43,185 nucleotides of DNA from Candidatus Woesearchaeota archaeon (GTDB lineage Archaea > Nanobdellota > Nanobdellia > Woesearchaeales > GW2011-AR4). A program made the position numbers and the translations under genes. A model generated the notes under the pieces. It did no database searches. It was not told the DNA's origin and saw only the letters and a program-made list of their open reading frames with translations. The stretch's first letter is position 1, and every line of letters begins with the position of its first letter. Shown here one piece after another: positions 31,040 through 39,113 of this stretch. The stretch spans positions 1 through 43,185 of the forward strand of contig JAGVXT010000030.1 of NCBI GenBank assembly GCA_018303655.1, written 5' to 3'.

Positions 31040-33181
31040 ATGAAATTTTCAAGCGGCTATTACTCCCATCACCCAATGGTGGATTACTTTAACGCAATGG
31101 ACCCCCAGACTTATGGGGAAAAGCCTTCTTACGGTCTTGATTTGGGAGTCAAGGACATTGGAATGAGCGTGCCAATGGGAATTTCTGCTGCAAATGTTGC
31201 TGGAATTTATTCCAAGATAAGAATGGGGGCAGGCAACATAGAAATACAGTTTCCAGGCTACAGGACGGGCTCTAGGAATGCGCAAACCCCTGAAATGTTT
31301 GGCGAAGACCAGCGACAAGCAATAAGGGAATTGTCAATGGCCAACGAAGTCAAGTTCACAACACATGCCTCTTTCCAGCTTATGGGAATGATGGGAAGGG
31401 ATGAAAGGGGAAATTTCTCAATTTACAATGCAACACAGGACATGTTTGAGCTGAAAAGGGCAATTGACTTCCAGGCTGATATGGGCGGAGGCTCTGTTGT
31501 GATTCATTCAGGAGAATTTGAAAGGCCAATGACAGACATGTATTTAGATGACGAAAGCGGAAGGATTAATCTTGCAAGAGACCCAAGCGGCAGACTGATG
31601 TTCAAGCAGGCCCATACACAAGAGATTGATGCAAGGTTTGAGCTGCTTGACGACAGAACATCCGCAAAGATAGAGACAGTGCAGAAAAACAGATTGGTTG
31701 CGCATCCTGTCTGGAACAAGGCTGAGAAAGATTATTGGGGAGAAGATCAAAAAGGAGATAGTGTTTACATAAAAAAAGATGATTATATCAACTATCAAAA
31801 AAAACTAATCAATAACCCTTATGACCCTCTAAAAGGGCGCGTTCCAAAGTTCAATGAACAAACAAGATTGTTTGAATCAAGATTAAAGACTTTTGAAGAT
31901 TTTAAAAGAGAAGCGGACGAATATAATATATTCTTTGAGAAATTGCATGGAAGGAAGCCAAATTACTATGAAAAAAGATATCCTGAAGAGGCCTATGTGC
32001 AGGCAACTCTTGATGCGCAGGAAGGCATAGCAAGAGGATGGCAGCTTCAGTTCTCTGCGGCTGCAGAATCCAATATACATGCATTGCAAAAGCTTCAGGA
32101 AGCAAAAAAATTCTATGAACAGCTTCAAGCGTCAGTTCCGCCAGAAGAGCAATGGAAATTAATGAGACAAGACGATGAACTTTACAGAATTACAGGAGGC
32201 TTTGTTGCGCCTGAAATGAAAACACCTCTTGACTTAATTAAAAAGATAGAGTTTGATATTGAAAGGAGACTTGAATATGACAGGACTAGCGCTTCAGGCC
32301 AAGGTCAGCAGGCTGAAGATACGTATGAGACAAAACAGCACATAATCACACCAATCAAAAGGCTTGAGAAGCAAGGTGTAAGGCTTTATGCAGAAGCCGG
32401 AATACACGCTTTAAGAAAAACAAGAGATCCAAACAATCCAGTCACGGTTGCAGTTGAGCACATATTCCCTGAAAGGTTTGGAGGGCACCTGGAAGAATTG
32501 AAGTGGATAATCAAGAAATCAAGGGAAAGAATGGTTGACTTGCTGACGCAGCCTGAGATAGAGTATGGTGTAAGCATGTCTCCAAAAGAGGTTAAAGAAG
32601 GCGAGAAGCAGCCTAACCCATACTATATGGGCGTAAGCAGGAATGAAGCTGAAAAACTGGCTGAAAGGCACATAAAAGCAACGCTTGATACAGGCCACAT
32701 TAACTTATGGCGCAAGTACTGGCAGGAAGACCCGCGAAAGACAAGGGAAGAAAATGATAATGCATTCAATAAATGGGTATTCAACCAAGTTGAAAGCCTT
32801 GCAAAGGAAAAAATGGTTGGAAATGTCCACTTGGCTGACAATTATGGCTATCACGATGACCACCTTGCACCAGGACAAGGAAATTCTCCGATAAAGGAGA
32901 TAATGTCAATACTTAAAAGATATGGATATGAAAAAGCAATAACAGTTGAGCCAGGGGCTGATGCATCAACTGACTTAAGCGACTTTCATGGGCTGATGAA
33001 AACATGGAAATTTTTTGGCTCCCCAGTTTATGGAATGGGATTCAGGGGAGCAGGAGTTCCTCAGACATGGGCTGATGTTCAGTATTCTTTCTTTGGCCAG
33101 AACAAGCCGCCTTACTACATTTTTGGAGGCTATGCTCCTTCAAATGACTGGACTTTGTGGAGCGCAGTGCCGTTAGAGTGA
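31040..33181 (+). CDS. Endonuclease IV-like / xylose isomerase-like TIM-barrel protein with large insertion
   Basis: 713 residues from ATG 31040, which has AGGTG at a proper distance; a GTG at 31031 is part of that motif. The nine metal ligands of the endonuclease IV trinuclear zinc site are all recognisable in order: His109 (TTHASF), His156 (VIHSGE), Glu473 (VAVEHIF), Asp550 and His553 (DTGH), His597 (NVHLAD), Asp606 and His608 (DDH), Glu637 (VEPG). The family is normally ~280 residues. Here a mostly helical, charged insertion of about 300 residues lies between the second and third ligand. A metal-dependent phosphodiesterase/AP endonuclease or sugar isomerase activity is plausible. It stands alone with a TATA-like box around 30997. 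Confidence 0.82.
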   Translation: MKFSSGYYSHHPMVDYFNAMDPQTYGEKPSYGLDLGVKDIGMSVPMGISAANVAGIYSKIRMGAGNIEIQFPGYRTGSRNAQTPEMFGEDQRQAIRELSMANEVKFTTHASFQLMGMMGRDERGNFSIYNATQDMFELKRAIDFQADMGGGSVVIHSGEFERPMTDMYLDDESGRINLARDPSGRLMFKQAHTQEIDARFELLDDRTSAKIETVQKNRLVAHPVWNKAEKDYWGEDQKGDSVYIKKDDYINYQKKLINNPYDPLKGRVPKFNEQTRLFESRLKTFEDFKREADEYNIFFEKLHGRKPNYYEKRYPEEAYVQATLDAQEGIARGWQLQFSAAAESNIHALQKLQEAKKFYEQLQASVPPEEQWKLMRQDDELYRITGGFVAPEMKTPLDLIKKIEFDIERRLEYDRTSASGQGQQAEDTYETKQHIITPIKRLEKQGVRLYAEAGIHALRKTRDPNNPVTVAVEHIFPERFGGHLEELKWIIKKSRERMVDLLTQPEIEYGVSMSPKEVKEGEKQPNPYYMGVSRNEAEKLAERHIKATLDTGHINLWRKYWQEDPRKTREENDNAFNKWVFNQVESLAKEKMVGNVHLADNYGYHDDHLAPGQGNSPIKEIMSILKRYGYEKAITVEPGADASTDLSDFHGLMKTWKFFGSPVYGMGFRGAGVPQTWADVQYSFFGQNKPPYYIFGGYAPSNDWTLWSAVPLE

Positions 33182-33243
33182 AATGTTAAAACATTTTAAA
33201 CTCAATTTTTGCGTTGCCTTTAAGAATCTGAAAAAACCGAAAC

Positions 33244-33278
33244 ATTTATATATCATTTGATACCATATCACTTGATAT
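33244..33278 (+). promoter_or_regulatory. TATA box and two tandem operators of the toxin-antitoxin pair
   Basis: The TATA box ATTTATATATC (about 33244-33254) is followed by two inverted repeats of the same type: TATCA-TT-TGATA (33251-33262) and ATATCA-CT-TGATAT (33265-33278). Their centres are 15 bp apart. The second overlaps the start codon at 33277. This is the usual arrangement for self-repression of a toxin-antitoxin operon. Confidence 0.65.
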
Positions 33279-33564
33279 GAGCCCGGAAACACTAATAATG
33301 AAGAAAAGGGACTATAGCGAGCAAAGAAGCCCAACACTTAATACCGTCTTGATGGTAGAGGATACTTTAAGCAAAGCAGGCGAAGTATTGACAATTGGAA
33401 AGCTCAAAAGAATGCTTCCAAAGCAAGTCATGCACCAAACTCTGATGGCTGTTATTGACTATCTTGAGTATAGTGGCAAGATTGTTGTTCATGACGACAA
33501 AGTGCTTTGGACATTCAAGCCGCAGAGCAAGCTTAAAAAAATGCAGGGATTGACTGTTAGATGA
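33277..33564 (+). CDS. Winged-helix antitoxin-like protein
   Basis: In this 95-residue protein, the core (about 20-88: TVLMVEDTLSKAGEVLTIGKLKRMLP, then QTLMAVIDYLEYSGKIVVHDDKVLWTF) reads as a winged helix with a wing at KIVVHDDKVLW. The N-terminus is polar. It overlaps the RelE-like gene by four bases (ATGA), with the DNA-binding gene first, the standard toxin-antitoxin order. The two operators upstream fit dimeric binding. Antitoxins of this winged-helix type are known beside RelE-like toxins in archaea, but the family name is not certain here. Confidence 0.75.
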   Translation: MSPETLIMKKRDYSEQRSPTLNTVLMVEDTLSKAGEVLTIGKLKRMLPKQVMHQTLMAVIDYLEYSGKIVVHDDKVLWTFKPQSKLKKMQGLTVR

Positions 33565-33953
33565 AAGGCTATAAAGGCAGGATTAAAAAGAAAATTACCA
33601 TCAAATTGGTCGGCGATGCGGAAAAAGCGTTCAAAGACTTGAATGGGATAGTTGGTAAGCAGCGCGGTAACGGAATCACAAGCTCAAAAGACATAACACT
33701 TCTTAATGCCATTAACAGGATATTTGATATTATAGTTAACAACCCTTTTTATGGAGAAAATGCAAAGAAGGATTTAATACCAAAGGAATACAGGCAAAAA
33801 TATGATGCAGCTAATCTTTTTATTGTTGACTTGCCAGATTATTGGAGAATGATATACACGCTTGAAAGCGATGAAATTGAGATTATTACCTTTGTTTTGG
33901 ATATTATCGACCACGACGGCTATAATAAAAAATTTGGATTTAGGAAAAGATGA
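33561..33953 (+). CDS. RelE/ParE-superfamily toxin-like protein
   Basis: The 130-residue basic protein ends with the RelE-fold pattern LFIVDLPDYWRMIYTLESDEIEIITFVLDIIDHDGYNKKFGFRKR: hydrophobic strand, L-P-x-x-x-R-x-x-Y, a strand, and a terminal Tyr-x-x-x-Phe-Gly. The N-terminal KKKITIKLVGDAEKAFKDLN is the usual first helix pair. RelE toxins cut mRNA in the ribosome; ParE types act on gyrase. Conserved basic residues near the C-terminus favour an RNase-like role, but this is an inference. It is translationally coupled to the antitoxin-like gene upstream. Confidence 0.8.
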   Translation: MKGYKGRIKKKITIKLVGDAEKAFKDLNGIVGKQRGNGITSSKDITLLNAINRIFDIIVNNPFYGENAKKDLIPKEYRQKYDAANLFIVDLPDYWRMIYTLESDEIEIITFVLDIIDHDGYNKKFGFRKR

Positions 33954-34000
33954 AGTAACTCTAAAATATTGACCTATAATAATTATACAAAAAAACTAAA

Positions 34001-34507
34001 ATGACCATTGACAAAAAAGAATTAACAAAGCTCTCTCCTGAAGAAAGAATAAAAAAGCTGAAGCTGATGGAGGAAGAGAGAAAAAAGGAAGTCAACGAGA
34101 TAGAGGAATTAATCAAAAAATCAGTGCATGAATTGAAAACTGATAAGATTGCTGACGAAATTGCCCCTGAGCAAAGGGCAGTTGACATCTCAAGGCTTTT
34201 TGAAACCAAGGGAGAGGACAGGCTTGAACGGACTGCAAGGCAAGAAGCGCCTTCAAACTTAATGAGAGGAAACAGGGGATACCAAGCTATGGTGCAGACA
34301 TACCAAGCATATTCCCAGCTAACAAAATTTTACGGCAAAATATCCATGGGGGAAAATTTAACAGCAGAGGAAAGGGATACAATCAATCGTATTGATGAGC
34401 AGATTGGCGTAGCAGAAAGGTACATGACAGAAGGAGAGAAGGCAGCAAGCAAGCTTGATGCAAGCAGGGCAGTCTTGTACAAGCTAAAAAAAGAAACCGG
34501 GCTTTAG
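34001..34507 (+). CDS. Coiled-coil protein of unknown function
   Basis: The protein is not recognised. The 168 residues begin with a long charged coiled coil (KLSPEERIKKLKLMEEERKK, then EIEELIKKSVHELK), followed by a helical part with YQAMVQTYQAYSQLTKFYGK and ERYMTEGEKAASKL. It is cytoplasmic. Its stop codon overlaps that of the convergent gene at 34504 by four bases. The two convergent genes may belong to one cellular process, but nothing in the sequence shows this. Confidence 0.75.
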   Translation: MTIDKKELTKLSPEERIKKLKLMEEERKKEVNEIEELIKKSVHELKTDKIADEIAPEQRAVDISRLFETKGEDRLERTARQEAPSNLMRGNRGYQAMVQTYQAYSQLTKFYGKISMGENLTAEERDTINRIDEQIGVAERYMTEGEKAASKLDASRAVLYKLKKETGL

Positions 34508-35157
34508 GAAGTTTTAGATTTCAAAGTGTACATGACCGGGTCAAATCTCATAAGCATCTTTATTTCTTCCCATTCAGTAGAGCTTAAGCCTGCCACAGGA
34601 ACAAGAGAAAGGGCAACAATAGGCGTATCCATAACCTGCGGTTTTGAATATTTTTCAAATCTCCCTATTTTCTCCATTGAATCTTTATCGGCCAAAACAA
34701 AGCTTCCGCTTTCTGCAGCCTTGTTTAATGCTTCAAGGGGATTTCCCATGTTTTCATATGCGCTCTGCGATTTGAATTTTCCAAGATAGCTGAACAATTT
34801 TTCATAATCAACATAAGAAGCATGGGGCGATGCTCCGTAGCCTTTAGAAACAGTTCCATAGCCTCCATTGGCAATTAATGGTTTGTCGTCTTTTGATATA
34901 TCATAACTCTTGTCCCTTTCAAGAGATTTTTCTTTCTTTTCCCTTTTGGCTTTTTCAACAGCGGCTTTTATCAGGATATCTATAATTGAAGAAATGGGTA
35001 TCTTATCCTCGCTTTTTAATTTCGCAGCTTTATTTTTTCTAACCTTAAGCCTTGGAACTTTAACAGACGCTTTTTTTAGCTTTATTTTGGAGAATCCGTT
35101 CAAAATTTTATCCGGCAGCGTCTCTGTCCTTAAAACCACCTCTCTCTTGGATATCAT
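34504..35157 (-). CDS. Basic protein of unknown function
   Basis: The protein is not recognised. From ATG 35157 it has 217 residues (a TTG at 35166 is possible but weaker). The N-terminal half is very basic (KIKLKKASVKVPRLKVRKNK), the middle is Gly/Tyr/Ser-rich (NGGYGTVSKGYGASPHASYV) and probably flexible, and the C-terminal part (GSFVLADKDSMEKIGRFEKY, MDTPIVALSLVPVAGLSSTE) could be a small fold. There is no signal peptide or membrane helix. Nucleic-acid binding through the basic head is possible. It converges on the coiled-coil gene at 34001 and is divergent from the methyltransferase gene. Confidence 0.7.
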   Translation of the reverse strand: MISKREVVLRTETLPDKILNGFSKIKLKKASVKVPRLKVRKNKAAKLKSEDKIPISSIIDILIKAAVEKAKREKKEKSLERDKSYDISKDDKPLIANGGYGTVSKGYGASPHASYVDYEKLFSYLGKFKSQSAYENMGNPLEALNKAAESGSFVLADKDSMEKIGRFEKYSKPQVMDTPIVALSLVPVAGLSSTEWEEIKMLMRFDPVMYTLKSKTS

Positions 35158-35244
35158 ATCCAACAAAAAAAGCTGCTTATATTTATATTTTTTGGTTTGG
35201 TTTTAACAAAGTATTTAAACAAATAAAAACGTGAAAAAACAAAA

Positions 35245-35730
35245 ATGAATGATTCAACTTTCCAAAATATAAAAGAAGAATATGATGATTTCTACAGAAG
35301 CCTTCTGAAAGACGGCAAGCTGCCGATGCGGAGCACATCAAAAGGCTTCTGGAATGCTTCAATTACAGGCGAGGTTTACGAGTCATTTAAAAAATTAAAA
35401 TTAAACAAGTTCAAGAATTTTCTTGACATCGGAAGCGGAGATGGAAAAGTTGTATTGATTGCTTCCCTGTTTTGCAAGAATGCAGAAGGAATTGAGATTG
35501 ATAAAAATGCTGTTTTCCACAACAAGGATTTTTTTGGGCATGATTTTTCAAAATATGATGTTTTGTTTCTGGCTCCTGACGCGCCTTTGGAGAGGGGATT
35601 AGAAAACAAATTATTGAAAGAGATGAAAGGAAAGCTTATCCATTACGGGCACCACTTCCAGCCAAGGTTTTTGAAGAAAGAAAATAGTTTTTTGGTGAAT
35701 GGGAATTTGGTGAGTCTGTATTCTAACTAA
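35245..35730 (+). CDS. Class I SAM-dependent methyltransferase
   Basis: The 161 residues include FLDIGSGDGKVVLIASLFC (53-71), the glycine-rich SAM loop, EGIEIDKNAVFHN (motif II acidic loop) and KYDVLFLAPDAPLERGLENKLL (motif IV region), ending in the usual antiparallel strands LVNGNLVSLYSN. It is a minimal Rossmann methyltransferase. The substrate is not evident; there is no NPPY-like motif for N-methylation of bases and no lipid-type anchor. A TATA box (AAGTATTTAAAC, about 35209-35220) lies upstream. It ends overlapping the convergent DUF483 gene by eight bases. Confidence 0.85.
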   Translation: MNDSTFQNIKEEYDDFYRSLLKDGKLPMRSTSKGFWNASITGEVYESFKKLKLNKFKNFLDIGSGDGKVVLIASLFCKNAEGIEIDKNAVFHNKDFFGHDFSKYDVLFLAPDAPLERGLENKLLKEMKGKLIHYGHHFQPRFLKKENSFLVNGNLVSLYSN

Positions 35731-36613
35731 AAACCATCACCCCGTAACCTTTTCCTTTTATGTTTACATCGCTGATAACAAAATTGTTTTTGTCGACAAT
35801 TTTTAATTCCCTGTTTGAAGCAATGAGATAGTAAAGCTTGCTTTTGGATGTGGTCAATACATCGCCATAAACAATCATGTCGCCAAGCTTTTCGTATTTT
35901 CTCAATAAAAATATGCCTTCCTCCGCTGTGTAAATGGCAACACAATGCAAAATGCCTGAAAACACAGCTGCAAGCTGCTCTGAGTATTTTTTTATTATTT
36001 TCAGATTATTTTTTGCAATTTCAATTGAAGGCTTGCATTGAAAATTATGCGGAAAGTGGCTCAACAAGCTTACATCAAAATGCCTTGCTGCAATATTCGC
36101 ATATAATGGAAACTCATGCCCGTCTGAATTTTCAAGCGTTTTTAATGTCAAATCCGTGTTTTTTTCATTGAAATTCTTTTCAAAAAACTCGCAGCAGCAT
36201 TTCGGATAGCCTAATAATAATCCAAGCTCTTTATGGCTGTTATCTTCCTCCATTAATCTTGCTTTTTTCGCAGCTTCCCTGTTTTTGGACAAGTACACAA
36301 AAAAATGACCCTTTTGTTTTGAGTTTTTATCTATTTTTACTGATTTATCAGAATAGAATTCATTTTGCGCAGTTTGCTTTAACACCTTAAAATCAGAGAC
36401 CGCAGCACTTATTTTGTTATCATTTAAAAAATTCATGGCTTTTTCCAATTCATCCTCAAAAACAAGTATTCTTGCGCAAGGCTTTACTCCTTCAATGACA
36501 TAAAGAACTTCAAGCGATTTAATTATTGAATGGAAGAGCTGCTGCAGTTGCGGTATCATGCGGATTGGTTTTATTGCGCCATTTATATTGATTATGGTGA
36601 TGTCACTATCCAT
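35723..36613 (-). CDS. DUF483-like protein
   Basis: 296 residues from ATG 36613 (TTG 36625 is also in frame). The centre has LGLLLGYPKCCCEFFEKNF and FPLYANIAARHFDVSLLSHFPHNFQCKPSIEIAKNN, which matches my memory of archaeal DUF483 proteins (G-Y-P-x-C-C-x-x-F, and S-H-F-P-x-x-x-x-C-x-x-S). Conserved cysteines suggest metal or redox chemistry, but the family's function is not established. The N-terminal 115 residues are less typical. It is cytoplasmic and divergent from the nucleotidyltransferase gene. Confidence 0.72.
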   Translation of the reverse strand: MDSDITIININGAIKPIRMIPQLQQLFHSIIKSLEVLYVIEGVKPCARILVFEDELEKAMNFLNDNKISAAVSDFKVLKQTAQNEFYSDKSVKIDKNSKQKGHFFVYLSKNREAAKKARLMEEDNSHKELGLLLGYPKCCCEFFEKNFNEKNTDLTLKTLENSDGHEFPLYANIAARHFDVSLLSHFPHNFQCKPSIEIAKNNLKIIKKYSEQLAAVFSGILHCVAIYTAEEGIFLLRKYEKLGDMIVYGDVLTTSKSKLYYLIASNRELKIVDKNNFVISDVNIKGKGYGVMVFS

Positions 36614-36693
36614 TAAAAACAACAAAACATTTTAAACCAACAGCAATAATTTTATAAACATATAGGGTATTGAATGTTAAAAAGAGGTGGATA

Positions 36694-37500
36694 ATGAAGT
36701 TTGATATTCCTAAGAAAGAGCATCCCAACCTTGAGCGCTATTACAAGGAGGACATTGACACTGCCTACAGGTTTGCCAATGAAATCTACAAGGAACTGGG
36801 AAGCCTGATAAGGGCTGTTGTCATATTCGGCTCAACAGCAAGAAGGACAAAAGATGCAGGAGGAGACATCGACATTCTTGTCATCATAGACGATTTGATG
36901 ATGAGCATGTCTCCTGAGGTTGTTGAGGCATACAGGCTTATTGTCCAAAAGTCAATTGTAAGGATTTCTACAAAGCTTCACATCACAACAATGAGGTTCA
37001 CCTCATTCTGGGAATACATGAGAAACGGCGACCCTATAGCCATCAATCTTTTAAGGGATGGAGTTGCATTGATTGACTCGGGATTTTTTGACCCGATGCA
37101 GGCGCTGCTGAAAAGGGGAAAGATAAGGCCAACGCAGGAAAGCATATGGACTTATTATGCAAGGGCCCCAAACACGCTGCACAATTCAAAATGGCATTTA
37201 TTGCAGGGTGTGATTGACTTATACTGGGCGGTGATTGATGCTGCGCATGCTGCCCTGATGAAAATAGGGGAAATACCCCCAACACCTGAGCATGTTGCTG
37301 ATCTGATGGAGCAGAAACTGGTAAAGAAAAAAATGCTCGAGCATAAGTATGTAACAATAATGAGGAATTTCTACAGGCTGATGAAGATGGTGACACATCG
37401 CGAGATTGTTGAGATAAAAGGAGAGGAATTTGACAGGTACTATAAAATTGCCGAGGATTTTGTCCACAGGATGAGAAGGATTATAGAGCACGGGAAATAA
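36694..37500 (+). CDS. Pol-beta-type nucleotidyltransferase domain protein
   Basis: 268 residues from ATG 36694, which has AGAGGTGG 3-10 nt upstream; the frame also stays open to 36670 but without a ribosome site. VVIFGSTARRTKDAGGDIDILVIID (42-66) is the NTP_transf_2 motif: Gly46-Ser47 and the metal-binding Asp58-x-Asp60. The rest is helical, with YWAVIDAAHAALMKIGEIPPTPEHVAD resembling the substrate-binding helical domain (HEPN-like) found fused to such transferases. It may add nucleotides to a protein or RNA. The fused form with a HEPN-like tail recalls MntA/HepT systems, though here both are in one chain. Confidence 0.82.
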   Translation: MKFDIPKKEHPNLERYYKEDIDTAYRFANEIYKELGSLIRAVVIFGSTARRTKDAGGDIDILVIIDDLMMSMSPEVVEAYRLIVQKSIVRISTKLHITTMRFTSFWEYMRNGDPIAINLLRDGVALIDSGFFDPMQALLKRGKIRPTQESIWTYYARAPNTLHNSKWHLLQGVIDLYWAVIDAAHAALMKIGEIPPTPEHVADLMEQKLVKKKMLEHKYVTIMRNFYRLMKMVTHREIVEIKGEEFDRYYKIAEDFVHRMRRIIEHGK

Positions 37501-37504
37501 TATT

Positions 37505-39112
37505 CTAATCAGTGGCTTTAATCAGCAGGGCTGCTGCCACAACAACCAAAAATAAAAGGAACAAAGCGAAGAGTGTCATGAAGAGAAAATAGCTCATGCT
37601 GATTCCTTTGAAAACTATCCATACGGGCAGCAGGTTTTGCTTTTTGCTTTCTTTTAAAAACAATGAAACTAACCCGCTTTCCAGCTTTCCGCATTCTTCA
37701 ACTTCAAGTCTGGCAGTCTGCCTGTCTTTTATGATGCTGTCTTCAGAGTAAATGTTTGATGTCAGGCTGTAAGCGCCTTCCTGCAGGCTGCTGCCTAAAT
37801 TAAACGTTATGGACTTTGCAAGCACATTGTTTTCGCTTCCTGCCTTTATGGAAACAGCACTTGCAAGAATACTTGAGCCTGAATTGTCATTCACGATTTC
37901 AAGAAGGATGTTGTCCTCGTTTTCTTTTCCTGTATTTGCAATCCTGATGCCTGCAGTTACATCCCTTTCGCAGCCAACTGCTTTTGGGAACAGCTCAAAG
38001 CTTATGAACCTTAAGTCATGCGTGTCCTTCTCAACTTCCAGCTCTATGTCTGCATCATCATTTTGGTCATTGCCGTTCTCGTCCTCTCCCTCAGCCTCGA
38101 TTGCAATTGCATAAGTGCCTTCGTCAACGCTAAGCGGAACCTTAAACCTGAAAGTCATGGTTTTGCCATCCTGCGCATTCAGCTCAAATTCAGATGATTC
38201 AGCCCCAATATCATTTCCGCTTGCTATGCCTTCGATTACAACCCTAGCTCTTATATCTTCTATCGCTACGCCTTCGCTTAAAGTAAATTCATTTTTTACC
38301 TTGACCTTTAATTCAATATCCGAGCCTGGTTTGGCTTCTCTGTCTATCTTTTCATTGTCATTAATATTGCTGCTTTTTTTCCCATCAATTTCTGCATCAA
38401 TATCAATTATCCTTAGCTTGTTGCCGGAAGCGCTTGTTCCTCCAGCAGTGCCTATCTCTCCTGAACCGCTTCCTCCACTGCCTCCAGTCCCACCTGTTCC
38501 GCCAGTACCGTCTGTTCCACTGCCACCTGAAGCAATACATGTATCACCGCTTATTGTTTGAGTAATTGGGCACCCGCAAATGCTTGCCCTTTGTATTAAG
38601 GTTCCATTCTGGCAGAATAATGGCAGTGTTGAGGAGCATATTCCATAAGGAGTGTTGTCATTGCACCTTTGTACAGGAGCTATACAACTGTCGCCATTTA
38701 TAACAAGATTGCCAGGGCAGCCGCAGAAAGATGCCATGTTAATCAAAACACCATTTTGGCAAAAAAGAGGCACATTACTTGAGCATTGCCCTTCTGCTGT
38801 GCCATCGCTGCATCTTTGGAATTGAGGCGCTGCTGTCTGGCATACTATAAGGCAGCCAGGGCTTCCATAATTATCTTCCCCTTCAAATGCCTGGCAGCCA
38901 TTTGCTCCGGAAGGGACACATTGATGATTTTCACCATCTCCGGAATCGCGGCAGCTTAATCTTGCGTCATTGCCATTGCAGTACACAACCCCGCCGCTAA
39001 AGGTTGGAAAAGAAGTTATGGTGTAAATTTGCGCTAATGCTGCGCTTGCAAGCAACACACCCATTATAAAATTCGCAATGAAAAATTTAAATTTAAAAAT
39101 TGCATTTGCCAT
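37505..39112 (-). CDS. S-layer-like surface protein with Cys-rich repeats
   Basis: 535 residues from ATG 39112, one base after the stop of the upstream surface gene. It has a signal peptide (about 1-29, ending ASAALA). Two Cys-rich repeats follow (each with SSNVPLFCQNG- or SSTLPLFCQNG-, then GCP and GDSC/GDTC), then a Gly/Thr/Ser linker (GTGGTGGTGGSGGSG) and the shared S-layer-like domain (about 230-485: KLRIIDIDAEIDGKKSSNIN ... EKDTHDLRFISFELFP ... TARLEVEECG). One membrane helix (about 507-533) ends in a short tail. The ectodomain faces outside. It lies in a tandem array with two paralogues at 39114 and 41773. Confidence 0.83.
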   Translation of the reverse strand: MANAIFKFKFFIANFIMGVLLASAALAQIYTITSFPTFSGGVVYCNGNDARLSCRDSGDGENHQCVPSGANGCQAFEGEDNYGSPGCLIVCQTAAPQFQRCSDGTAEGQCSSNVPLFCQNGVLINMASFCGCPGNLVINGDSCIAPVQRCNDNTPYGICSSTLPLFCQNGTLIQRASICGCPITQTISGDTCIASGGSGTDGTGGTGGTGGSGGSGSGEIGTAGGTSASGNKLRIIDIDAEIDGKKSSNINDNEKIDREAKPGSDIELKVKVKNEFTLSEGVAIEDIRARVVIEGIASGNDIGAESSEFELNAQDGKTMTFRFKVPLSVDEGTYAIAIEAEGEDENGNDQNDDADIELEVEKDTHDLRFISFELFPKAVGCERDVTAGIRIANTGKENEDNILLEIVNDNSGSSILASAVSIKAGSENNVLAKSITFNLGSSLQEGAYSLTSNIYSEDSIIKDRQTARLEVEECGKLESGLVSLFLKESKKQNLLPVWIVFKGISMSYFLFMTLFALFLLFLVVVAAALLIKATD

Positions 39113-39113
39113 T

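Noticed and set aside
36670-36693. Earlier ATG for the nucleotidyltransferase
   Set aside because: The ribosome site AGGTGG lies inside this extension and is correctly spaced for ATG 36694.
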